In this document: positions 38,701 to 57,271 of the stretch, one piece after another
How positions within the stretch are numbered: position 1 is the first letter of the stretch
How the letters are laid out: every line of letters starts with the position of its first letter
DNA from: Gavia stellata
Taxonomy: Eukaryota > Chordata > Aves > Gaviiformes > Gaviidae
Direction: 5' to 3'
NCBI RefSeq assembly: GCF_030936135.1
Contig: NC_082611.1
Coordinates: forward strand, 11,051,001 to 11,115,000
DNA: 64,000 nt
Translations under genes and position numbers: made by a program
Notes under the pieces: generated by a model
Databases searched by the model: none
Told to the model about the DNA's origin: nothing
What the model saw: only the letters and a program-made list of their open reading frames with translations

Positions 38701-40434
38701 AGTGCTGATTTTAAAAATTTTTTTAATTGCTGTTAAGCCCTTCTGGCTTGGCAATGTTTTTGATTCTCATATGTGTTGGGACCTTTATCTTCTCAATGTA
38801 GGGCTGGGAACTGTCTTCTAATCTGCAGTGCTCTGGGCTGTAGTGAGGTTTCAAAGTCATGTAGGAGCATAATGAGATTGGCTTTTCTGGTGGGGTTTTT
38901 TTTTTGTGGAATGTCATTGGAGAAACTGTTTTTTCAGTGAGATGAAATCCTTTATTTCAGTAGCATCACTAACTGATCAAATTATTCCTTTCTTGCAGAA
39001 TAATAATCCTATTCTTCTTGAAAAACATCGCAGCATCCCACTCTACTCCACAACCACTTATTTCCTTCAGTAACAGGAAGAAACATATGCTTAGTATAAC
39101 ACAGCAGCTTAGTTTATTTGGAAGAGATTCAGTAGGCCTAGGGGAAGGTACAGGAGAACCGTTTGCTGGTAGAATTGGTGATTTAGTACAAATAGCACTT
39201 CAGCACTTTTTCTCAGTAGACCAAGATCCTTTCCTGAATATAGCTGTATTTATCAGTTCATAGAGGAAATACTGTGTCAAATCTACTTTAAATTTCTTTC
39301 TTATGCTTTGCCTTCTTTCTGAAGTGATAAACAGCCAGGACTTCTAAAAGAGATTTTGGGTGCTTCAGTCAACCGATGTCCCTCTTTGCAGACAGTAACA
39401 GATATCTGAAAATCAGCTCTGAAATGATGCCAGTTACACAATGTGATCGCCTAAAGATACTTCTCTGATATTTTCTGCAGATTTTACATATGGGGATTGC
39501 ATACTGTACTATGTTCATAGGATCATGGAATTTAAAGCCCCTCACTGTACTTGGGAATACTCAATGGTTTAGTCTGATTTTTAAAAACAAGGACCAAGAT
39601 TTTTACACACTTAATTCCTTCCGATGTTTAATTTGTTTCGTTACACCCATTATGTTTGAAGTAAGCCATTAAGGCTCTGCTGTGTGCTGGATGGACAAGA
39701 CTGTAAGCCAGTGTTGAACACAGTTGAAAATCTGACCTCACAGTCTAAAACATCCAGGACTTTATTGCTAAGCAGCATCACTGACCCCGTTCTAAAGGAA
39801 CCACTGGTGCACTGCAGGCAAGCTGTTCAAACCCACCCAAATAAAAACAGAACAGAAGCATTTGCTAATTAAAACCAAAACAAACTCACACAAAGAAAGC
39901 CTTTTGGCTGAGCTAAGCTAGAACTTCTGAAAATGAAGTTCACTCTCATTAATACTGCTGTTGTGCAAGTCCCTTTGGGGAACTGGCTACCAGTGCTAAC
40001 TGTATATGAATATTATATATTCATACTTGCTGGGTTTTCTCTTAATTTTAATTAAAGGAGGGGGCTCTGTAGCCTGATCATGAGAGTTGCATCCCAGAAA
40101 CATCTAGCTCCGTTTCCTGTTAATGAAACTTCTGCATACATACCTACATTCCACCAATTTCACTTTTCTTCCCAAGGGACTATAGATGCTGTACAGCATG
40201 CAGAGATCACCCCAATCATCAGCGATTTGTACAAGAATAGTCTGAGTTACTTTAGATGGTGTCTATCTCCTAGAACTTTAAGATACTTTCTCTCTCTAAA
40301 AAAAATTACTGTTAATCCTTTTTGGGTAACTGCTGTTAATTTTTTTCTCCTTCCCTCTGACTATGGTTCCTTTGTATATAAGTGCACACTTTACTTAGCT
40401 GGCTTCACAAAATGAAAGTTCCTCTTGAAAAAAC
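32726..40434. other. Intergenic region between convergent MARF1 and BMERB1
   Basis: No known gene is recognised. It contains a series of splice-flanked open segments on the plus strand at 35014-37465 (separate entry) and a locally GC-richer patch at about 36820-37080 without a recognisable protein. The remainder is AT-rich with no clear repeats. Confidence 0.4.
35014..37465 (+). other. Chain of exon-like open segments, unidentified gene or pseudogene
   Basis: Five plus-strand segments each lie between an AG acceptor and a GT donor and are open in one frame: 35014-35053, 35217-35279, 35883-35946, 36326-36527 and 37349-37465. Phases agree across the first four (1+39, 63, 63+1, 2+198+2). The joined peptide includes WDEEEYQYYAVRPKHLIRL, YKTNGGNWSVPIAHGDT and QVRWVHGCQSTIICHAVDPS. 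The fourth ends in phase 2 but the fifth needs phase 1 before it, and I found no exon to bridge them. I do not recognise the family. It may be a degraded gene, an uncharacterised gene or chance. Confidence 0.2.
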
Positions 40435-40440
40435 TTTATT
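40435..40440 (-). terminator. BMERB1: Candidate poly(A) signal of BMERB1
   Basis: TTTATT on the plus strand reads AATAAA on the minus strand, about 1.3 kb past the BMERB1 stop codon. A second copy lies at 40503-40508. Other copies exist further left, so the true end is uncertain. Confidence 0.3.
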
Positions 40441-41736
40441 TTAGGAACTTTTTGCTCTCTGTTATTTCTAAGCCTGAGATTTTCACATTAGATTCATGTA
40501 TGTTTATTTTACTATTTACACCTATCACAGTACATTTATATGGAATACCATCACACAGACAAACCAGCTACTGACAGCTAATATAAAGATATTAGATTCC
40601 ACAAGGCTTAATCTGAATAGAGACCAGAAACACATTTAATGGTGAAACACAGATAAGTCTTTCTGTATTTCCCTTAATTTTAAATCCATTTTGTGTAGAA
40701 TGTGATCTTCCTACCACAAATACGTACTTCTGTATTTGTGTATGTGTCTTGTGGTGAATTTGTCTTGGGTGGCTAGTGTCTTCCTATGCTTGATAGCTTA
40801 TATTTCTTACGGTCATGAAATACGCAATTAATAGGTTTTTTTAAGCATTATTTAAATATTAGTTAAATTTTGTTTGTCTTCCGCTCTCCTCCCAGCAACA
40901 TACCAGTGATATGTAATCTTATACTGCATGTAACTTCTAATAGTGGACAAAACTCTCTGGGTGAATATTTCTCTGACTCCATGTGAGGTGGAGATCTAGA
41001 AGAAGTGACACAGCTTTGGACTACATCATCTATTTGCAGATTACTGTAGCTATGCTTGCTAAAGCTTTACTAGAGATTTATTTTCCCTGGTGCAAGCAAT
41101 ATTCATTTGATTTGAGTAATTCAGAAATCATATGGGATATAAAAATCTATCTCTACTTGCAGCATCCTTGTCACTGATCCTCATTCTTTAGGAAGAATTG
41201 GAAGTGAAACTCCACAGCAAAGCAGTTGAATGTCACACTACTTCAAGTATTTTGTATGCAACTTCAGTTATCTTAAAGTTGCTTTATCAGTTGTGCTATA
41301 TACAGCATTGCTGTGTGTGGATTTTGTTTTGAAAAGTAGCCAAAATGGGATATTTCAGCAATTTTTGAGTGCTGTTTGTCAAGGGGGAAAGTGTACAACA
41401 AATTTTTGCAAAGTGATGGCCTATTAAAATTGCTGGTTTACACCTTACTGGATGAAATACAGCCTCTTTTCATTCACTTTTATCACTGGGGTGCTTTGAC
41501 TCTACTACAGACCTTTTCTGGTCACTGGACAGCCACTATATAGATTTCTTTTTGTTTTTAGGCATGCGTGTTGAGTGATCCATGCAACAGTGAAGAACCT
41601 GCCATTGTACATTCCATGTATTACTGTTGTACTGGTTGCTTGTGATTCCGTTAGCAGGACGCTGTTAGTTCCCCTCATCCTACAGTTTCATTCAGCGAAA
41701 ACATTTGAAAAGACAAACATGGTAGAGAGCCCAGAG
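40441..41736 (-). other. BMERB1: Probable BMERB1 3' untranslated region
   Basis: Sequence between the BMERB1 stop codon and the candidate poly(A) signal. No other coding pattern is seen; plus-strand frames at 41575-41979 are the reverse of the BMERB1 terminal exon. Confidence 0.4.
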
Positions 41737-48330
<6,594 letters not shown>

Positions 48331-51300
48331 CTGCAGAAACAGAAAAAGCATGGTCAGAGACATGCAAACTCCATCCTGTGTTGATGGGATTGGCCAGATC
48401 TCATCTGAATATACGATACTGTCCCTTGCGTGGGGCCTGTGCATCAGCTTGAACTGCAGAGGTTTAACCTGGGGATACTAATACTGTTCATTCACCAGTT
48501 CTAACAGATAGCAAAAGGTATTTAATACTAAATGCCTGTTGAACCCTTGATTATTTGTCTTATTGGGATCTAATTTGTGTGTAGGTCATATCTGTCACTG
48601 CAGACTATTTCAGATGCCTTTTGCTTTCTTGAATGTCACCAAACATTCTGGAATGGCCATCTGTATATTTAATAGTCATGAAAAAGACAGGTGTACCATA
48701 TTGCACATACTGCAGCAACCGTTTTCACTAGGGAAAAGAGCAAGGGTGAGAATAACAGGGAGCCTGGGAAGGGGCAGCAGAAGCTGATACATTATTTGGC
48801 ACAGCCCAGATAAGGTTTATGTTCCACTACCAACTTTCTTTATGACCTTACTAATAACTTAGCCTTGATACCAAAGATCTAGAAACTGTTGTAATTTGGC
48901 ATCTAACTGTTTTGAGGTCTTGTGCCTTGGGTGAATGTCTTCCATGGTTGACGCAAGTGCTTCAAATCCTTGATGTGTGCAGAAAGTCCATTAATGTTAA
49001 GACACAGAAGACAGCTAAAAAAAGAAAATCTGTAACATTAGCAGAAACTATTCTTTCAGTTCTTACTGCAACTGATACCTATCCTGAGGACTGCTATACC
49101 GAGTTATCCCCCGGAAGCTAGCAAACTTCAGCAGTAGCTTCCTGGCAAATGTTTTGTTTTTAGTGTCTTAGCCATATTGGCAGCCAAGGCTCAGGTGTTG
49201 GTTCTGAGGGCTGCATCAGGGGCTTCCATTTTGAAATCATGCCCTGAAGAATACAAAAAACAGCCTTTGTGTTCAATTGTACATTCTTCAACTCTGATGT
49301 CACCAATGCTATCCTTGCCCACAGATCTCAGAGTCTGTGCTTCGTAATCCTGTGCTGGAAGGGTGGATTGCCTGTTGCCTAAGCACTTAAAGGTAGCTGA
49401 AGTGGTATCAGAACATGGGTTGTCAGAATGGTAATTCAAGAGAGGAAACCTGAGAGATTAGAGTGTGTGTGTATGTGAGAGCAAGCACACAAAGGATAAT
49501 GCAGTCAAATTATTGAATTAAGTGAGGACTGGAAAAAGTAGGTGTTTCTGGCACAAATAAGATTTTAATCACAACCAAAGAGCTTTTATGAACGCAGCTC
49601 TCTGCAGGGAGCTGTCCTTCAGCTGCTTTGCTCATGTTATTAAAACATGTTGATTCTTTTATTATTTGCTGCTTGTGTTAACTCCATCTTGCCTGTTCTG
49701 CTCCTTTCATCGTGCTATGACAGCTATTCCTGCTGCCTTTTTACTTGTCTCTTCCCAAAATGTGACAGTGAAATACCTCTGATAATAATCTTTATTGCTG
49801 ACCTCTCTTCCTTGTTTAGATGCCACTGTCACCTCTGCTAGGGATCTACTTTCCCACCATACATCTGTCTTGTAAGACTGACTTTTATTGGGAAGATCAG
49901 CATGCTAGCCTCAGGGCTAGTCTATGGTTCACTGCTGTATGCGTTTAGGATGCTTGGAGGCAGAGACATTTATACTGATGATTATTCTTACTTGGGCTCC
50001 CTATATTATTCACGCTGATCACAAGCAAAGTCTGTTTTACTCTTGAGATCTATCATGCTAAATGGTACTGGAATTACTTTTATCAATTTAACAATCTTAA
50101 ACACTATCCCCTCAGGAGAATCAATATTTAAAATGTGCTGGGATGTGAGCAAGCTTCACAGCTCCTTATCCATTCAATGTTCATGCAGTTTGGGTGTCAC
50201 ATTAATATAATGAGTGTTAATATACTTGAGGAAAATGACCGTGGTTAACAAAGACAACAATTTCTTGGTGAGAAACGTTCAATATTGAACTGCTATATTC
50301 AAATGATATCGAAGGGCCAGACCCTCAACTCCCGAAGAGAACAGTGAGTTTCTACAAGGGAGATCTCTATGACATACAAAGAGAGAATATTCTTTTTTCT
50401 GTATCGGGTAGATTGGGCTTCATCCTGGGAAGATCTGAAAGATACTAATTAAAACACTTCACTGTATCAGTTTGGCTCCCTGCCCTCCTCAAGGAATTCC
50501 CAAAAGCTAATCTCACTTCTCTTCTGTCAGGATTTTCAAGAATTTAAAATATCATTGGCAGTATGTTCCAAGTGAGCAAGATCATCGATGTTCAGTAGTC
50601 CCTACAGCCCCTATGCTCAATTTGCGGCAAAGGTACTGGCCTCATATTGCGCCGTAGTTGCAATTCCTCCCATTATTTCAGCTCTTTTTTTAATCTGACT
50701 GCAGGGCATATAGCTAGCACTCTGCATATATATTCTTAGCATCTCTTTTTCCTGAGACCTAAACTTTGTTACTGCCTTGTTACTCACAGGAGAGAAGTAC
50801 ATATGTGGCCAAGCACTCAAGAGCTGTAACGGCTCCGTGACAATCTGAATTCCAAAAGTCATAAGCCAGATGACCTCTCTGGAGTCCCAGCTCTGTAGGC
50901 TAGTGCATTTTGATGATGGACAAAGACTAAACCCACTATCTGTACAAATCCCCTTAAGCACATGGAACATCTTTCCTCCCATCTGTGTCAAACAGCCTTT
51001 GTGTTTCATCCACTCCACAGTGCTGATTAGGGAAAAAAAAAAGATCTCATTAAATGACTAAAGGAGGGCTATGGGACATATTCATAAAAACTATGTGAAG
51101 GCTTCATCCATCTGACTTAATGAAAACAGGAGGTATAGTTGCTTGTAACTATAAAGCACATCACACATCTGCTAGCAAGTAATACTGAATGTAGGGCTAC
51201 AACTGCTGTCCTGAGCAACAGTCACCTTGTTGCTTTCAAAAAAAAAAAAAAGGGAAGAGGAGGAACTCCTGGGAAAGAAAGCTCTTAGAAGGCCATTCAA

Positions 51301-53449
51301 TCTGTACTGGTACTATGAACCTTCCTCTCTTTTCCCCCTTATGCTTTGGTTCTTGGATGTGAGCAGTTACAGGAGGCCCAGGAGAAGTTAATGCTGTTTC
51401 TGGAAAAAAAAAAAAATCAGATCCCAGTGGATTTCCCAATTGAAAGCTGAATAGTCAGCAGGGTTTGACTGAGAGCATATTTGTATTACTGTCAGACCTC
51501 TTTAGGAAGTAAAAAGAGCTTTTGGGAATCTTAAAGAGAGCAGGAATCTGCAGAGTAGAGAAAACAAAACTCCTTTGGGTTCCCTAATCTTCTACAGAGA
51601 AGCTGGAGAAACATGCTGAGCCTAATTCTGCAGCACTTTCTCTCCTATGTTATAAGTCAAATCTACCAGAGTGCAAGACAGGCAAGAGAAGTTACACAGA
51701 CTATTGTCCAGCTTATTTAAGAGCACTGCTATGCTCCCTGTGCACCTGGTGCTTTTCTCAAAGGAGAGCAGCACAGTCAGGTTATGGGTCTGTGCAGAAT
51801 GCAATGGCTTTTTCCCTATAGATACAGCATGGCATAGGGTACTGAAGTGACACCCTCCTGGCCTGTTTAAGTTACCTGCAAAGCTGCGAGACATTTGCAT
51901 AAAATTTGCAATATAAACCCACCTTTGCTGAACTATCTGTTCTCTGGAATAGGTAGTACATTCTTTCCAGTCCCTGTGAAATCGCTTTTGATGTTGTAGA
52001 AAAAAACATCAGTAAAGCAAACAGCAGTTACAGTATGTCAGTTTTCCCCCCAGAGCTGAGCTTTAAATGTCTGCCCAGCAATCTTAAACACAGGAGTTAT
52101 GAGTATGATAAAACATTTGGATTATTAAGAGCCCAAATCCATTCCTGGAGTAATTGCAATAGTATTGAACCAGGGATGAATTCTTAGTGTGCTTTCATGT
52201 ATTCCTGATGCACTGTCTGCAATTCTGCTTTTCTATTTCTTGATGGCTTATTGCAAGAAACCCTCTGTATGCTTGGAGATATCACATAAGCATGTATTAT
52301 TCTTTTCTCTCTTGGTATTTTAAGCTATATCATCAAAACCTAAAAGCAGATTCTCTGTTTGCGAAAAAAAAGATAAAATAGCTCATAATGAATAAACAGC
52401 ACGAGCAAAAGATTTTTTTAAATATGTCACAAAATGACAGGAAAATAAGTGGGTCGGAAGAGTCTGCAGTAATCTGGCACAGTGACTCAGCCCCAGTATG
52501 TGTTTCTGTGGTCCAGTTACCAGGAGAAGAATGCTCTGAATGCTGTCATTTCCATAAGATCCACAAGTGAGGTGACAGCATGAGTCACTTCTGCCGTGCA
52601 CCATCTGAACTGAGTTGGAGCAGGGCAAGGAAACAGAGAGGAGGCCTTCCATTCAGCTGTGCCCTGGCAGGTCTCAGAGGCTGTGGAAGATAATGGCAGG
52701 CAGGACTTAAAAAAGAAACATTCTGTACTGGACACAGAAGAAGTGTTTTGTTTTGTTTCAATAGAAATTATTACATAACAGGTAAATTTTTCTGTCGTCT
52801 TTTCAGCTGAGGAAGAAAACCAAATTCCCTAGTGTAAGACATAGATACCATCTAGAGCCATGGATGGAAAAAAAACCAAAAACAATTGTAAAACACAGCA
52901 GGAAAATCAAAAAACAGTCACCTTAATGGTCAGCCAAAGAAAAAAAGATGGCAAATAAGTTTGTCAAATGCTTAGGGTTTAGGCATAAGAACTATTGATA
53001 ACAGCTATGTAAGCATCAATATCTTTTTCGTTGATTTCAGGATGAGCAGAGGAGTTGTGTGTCTAGAGAGCTGCTGCCTTTGCTGAATGACTTTCAAAGC
53101 TAGGAATAGATCTGTGCTCCCTCTAGCACGTCTGTAAGAGGAGGTCTGAGATTCTTTTGTTTTCTGTTATTGCATTGAAGTGCTTGAAGTTAAAAAATGA
53201 ATGTAGAGTCATTTTGTTGGTTTCCTTCCCTCTCTTCCAAGAGGGTTTGCAGGCACTTAGGTTATTTTTAGTTCTGTTTTAATATATACCTGTCCCAGTA
53301 GTAAAATGCTTGTAATTGTTAGAGTTTCTGAAGACTTCAATATGCCAGTCTAGGAGACGGCCTAAGAATCAGATGTCATGCTAAGTCACAAGTTGACAAG
53401 ATTACATGTATCTGGAGAAGGTCTCAAATATAGGGATAAGAAGATCATC

Positions 53450-53471
53450 TCATTGGTGGTGTCACCAATGA
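53450..53471. repeat. Perfect 9-bp inverted repeat
   Basis: TCATTGGTG (53450-53458), 4-base spacer, CACCAATGA (53463-53471). Contains ATTGG and CCAAT cores in opposite orientation. Confidence 0.65.
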
Positions 53472-56400
53472 ACATGCTGAACACCAGCCAAGAGTAGCCA
53501 ATAGTGATGTAGAAATTTGGGTGATTGACATAAAGAGCTGTATAGAAATAAAAGAGAATTGCTACAGAGATGGTAACGTGTTGTCAAGCTGCAGATTTGT
53601 TAAAATATGGACTGAGGTGGGGAGGAGAGACATCAGTGGAGGATGCCTTTGGGGACTGCAGGTGTTTAAGACCTTGCTAAAGCTGTGAGGAATCTGGAAT
53701 GGTGAAAGTATTCTGGGAATAGGAGAAAACAAGAAGTTGATGTAAGCCCCTCTTCTATATTTGACTCCATTCTGTCCCTGTAAACTCATCTTGGTTTCTT
53801 AAAGCCTCTAATTATAAATCTGTGAAATCACATGCAAGATTTAATGAATATAGCACACATTGTCTGAGTCATTATGGTATGTGTTTATCACCTTGTTGTT
53901 TAGCTCAGCACCTGGTGCTGCTCAGGCTGGAAGACACAAAGCTGGCAATTAAGGTAACAGATTGCTGACCAGCCTGCTTGGCAGGTCAGGTTACAAATCA
54001 AAAGTCCTATGATTAACTTTAACTATTAAAATAAGTGTGTTTATCTTTTCTTGTTAAAAGTGCTCTCTGATGGAGGAACACTGGATAGAAGCACTGGACC
54101 ACAACTTGCAAAGTAATGTAATTCAGCTGTCGTTTCAGACAATTGAAGATGGCAGGACTTGAAAATCTCAGTCCCTGGAGGTCATATTTAAGGCATATTT
54201 CACAGAAATTCAGAACAGTGTCTAAAGAAGCTGTCTGTATTTCATTCTCACTGACATTGTTAAATTCTCTTGAGCTGGACCATCTCCTCTGCCAGTTATG
54301 AAGTTTTACTGTCAACTTCAATAGTAACAAGAGGAGCTTTCCTGGAAATGCCTCACTGTCGAGGGGAATATTTCTCTACATGGCAAAAACTGACTAAGTT
54401 AATTTGTCTAAAAACATACAATAGAGAAGTTAGATTAAAATTCAGAAGTATCTAACCCCACTGCAGTAGCATACAGAAGACTGTATGTAAAAGCATAGGG
54501 CCAACTTCTGTGCATGGTTCATTTAAAGTGGTCTGGTAGTTCTTTGTTATTAGGCAGCAGAAGTAGGAAATTCTGGGTTTGGCTATTTATTGTCTCTAGC
54601 AGAATTGATGATAAATTTCCTTCTTAATTTGCCTCCATATTTGACCTGTTCTTATTTTTAAAAAGAGAAGAGCAACAATTTGGTATCAAAGCTGCAAAGA
54701 ATATAGAGGTATCTGGTATAAAATCAAACATTGACAGTCAGTCCATTTCAGGACTTTTCAATTCACTGTTGAATCATCACTGATCTATACTCTCCTATTT
54801 ATAGCAGAAGGCGAGTGAGAGAGACAACTGAAATACCACAGGTCAAGAGTTACACATTACTACAGAGCATCCTTGCCTATAGGAAGATTAACTGTGCAAA
54901 AGGGTGGGCCATAGTAACTGTGAGTACTATATATGCATGATGTATTATGAATACGTTATCTTGGATACATGGAGTCATGGGAGACAATTCATTCTACCAT
55001 CCACTCATGCAAACCAGACCACAGGTAGCTAAGAACTGGGAAATCAAAACCAGTTTGGGATTAAAGGTTACATTTGGAAATACAGTGCTAAATTACTGAC
55101 CTAAAAATGACTAGGTCAAAAGACTGAAGATACCCAGAGCTGCTCCCTCTTCTATTAACAGCAATTTGTGACAACCACAACATATATTCAATGTAGAAAA
55201 TGCTATTTAAAGAAAGTTTTCTATTAAATAATTATTTTCCTAGCTGTCCAACAGAGATAATAATGAAAATTCCTCCTTCTACATTTTTTTCTTTTTTAAG
55301 ACACAAACATCTCAACTAATAGGTACTAAGTCTACAATTCACTAAATATTTTGCTAATGATATGTTTATCATTGTACAACACTAAAAAATGCTTTTCTTC
55401 TGAGCATTTTAACTGCCACACAGTTGAAAGTGTAATGTCATATTTTCCTCTGGGGCTGATTGTTTACTATCAAACAAGGTAAAGGAGATGGCTCTGCAGA
55501 GATATCAAACTGAACAAAGGCATTTTTCTTTCTTTAAGAGCTGATTTGTAGTTATACTTTCAGCTTAAAGTGCACAGTCCAGAACGTTGCAATTCTCATG
55601 TTCCTGATGCTTGCAGGCTCCCATCTGAAGACCTGGGAGACCCTCACCAGAGCTGGACCTTCCAGGAGTTCCCAGTTCTACAGTGGGCATGCTGATATCC
55701 TTGAGGCTCCCAGATCCATGGCAGTCCCCTAGAAATGGTGTCCTTGATCTCAAAGCTTGAGGCTTCTGACTATCTGACAACTTTCATTACAGAAACCAGG
55801 TTGTGCCATTTCCCAGCTTATAGTTTCCTGGTTATTTCCTCAAGGACTCTGGGTATCTGCAGGTGAGACATTGTTGCAATGTGCTTGGGATGGGAAGGTT
55901 AATGGGGACACACAGTCACAGCCACAAATCAATCCTATCTTGCAGAGGAGTGTGTGCCACACCAGGCTGTATCAGTGGGACAGCCATCGTATCCGTCATA
56001 AAGCTGGGCTTGGTATTTTCCCTAATGGTACCTTATCTTATAAAGCCGACAACCTGACATGTATATTTACTGAAAAATATATACCATCACACAACTGCCT
56101 CCTTCTCTACAGCATCCCAAAGTGCATCCTGTGTTCCTAGAGCAAGATACAGTCAGGAAAAAAAAGGAAGGAATTCACAGTAAGTTATATTGTATAGTTA
56201 AGATTATAGAACTGTGAAAGAGAAAAGATTTATTACTCCTTTCCGTGAAAAGACAGACCTTATCAGAAAACACTGACAACACAACTCTATTCATGAAAAA
56301 AAATCTGGTTTTGTTGTGTTATTTCTTTGCACTCTGGTAACAGCTAGGTGCCAAACTCAGAGAAAAGTACTAGATACTGTACATAAAGTAAACAGTCCTA

Positions 56401-57231
56401 AGAGAATTCCATGCTTAACCTTAGAGGAGAGAAAATATATAATAGAAAATAATAGAAAATAGATACAGTACAAAGACAAAAAGTAGCAGAGAAAAAATCA
56501 AAACTAGCCAAGAAAGCAAAAGTCAGAACACCTGCTTAGCAATATATAACCAGCAAGTTACCACCACTATTCACGCCTTTGACAGCCTGTTTATCTCTTT
56601 ATACTCTCCCTCCCTCTCATGCTTACCCAGGGTGATGCTTAGCGTGTGCCACTGTTGCCACACGTGGCATTAAGCCACTGAAAAGTCATAACTGACGCTA
56701 CACTAGTCAGTCACTAGAAAGAGAGATAAAGTATTTGGTTGAAAAAATAATTAAAATGTGAAATGAACTTCGTTCATACAAAGACAGCAATCATTGCTGT
56801 CTTTTCTTACTTCAGAATGGAAACACTCCACGTAAGCAGCTTTGTAGTACAGTATTACTTTTCAAGTTTAGCCAGTAATGAAAGACTGTTTGTTTCATGT
56901 TCCCACTTTGTGTGAGTCTGCTAGATTTACTGCACTCATTCTAAATTAAAATACAGGATTTCTATGTTGGTTTATTGAAGGTTGCCATCACCAAAGGAAT
57001 TAACCTCTCACTTCTGCAGTTCTTGTGTCGCTTGATGTTGCTTCACTTTGCAGTGGTTGCATAAAGCCAGGCAATCAGCAGACATACCTTTTTGTACTTT
57101 AAAACACTAATGTGCTGTGCATACTGCAAAAGACGTCAAGGTGAGAATCCTGTCTGACCTCTGTTGTCCTTAGAAGGAATATGGTTTATAAATTTTTCTC
57201 CATTATGAATTTGCCCTAAGTTTGAGATTCC

Positions 57232-57271
57232 ACCATTATGTCCTATATTATACCATTATGTCCTATTATAC
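57232..57271 (+). repeat. Tandem repeat, 20-bp unit, two copies
   Basis: ACCATTATGTCCTAT at 57232-57246 and again at 57252-57266, with similar TATTATA-type sequence after each. Confidence 0.65.

Noticed and set aside
39513-39600. TCATAGGATCATGGAATTT, reminiscent of CR1/L3-type LINE 3' ends
   Set aside because: Similarity fades after about 20 bases and the typical terminal short repeats are absent. Not enough to call an element.
50617-51018. 133-codon minus-strand frame with an internal donor-like GTGAGTAAC
   Set aside because: On the BMERB1 strand but unlike any BMERB1 sequence, and no matching acceptor with suitable phase was evident. Treated as chance.
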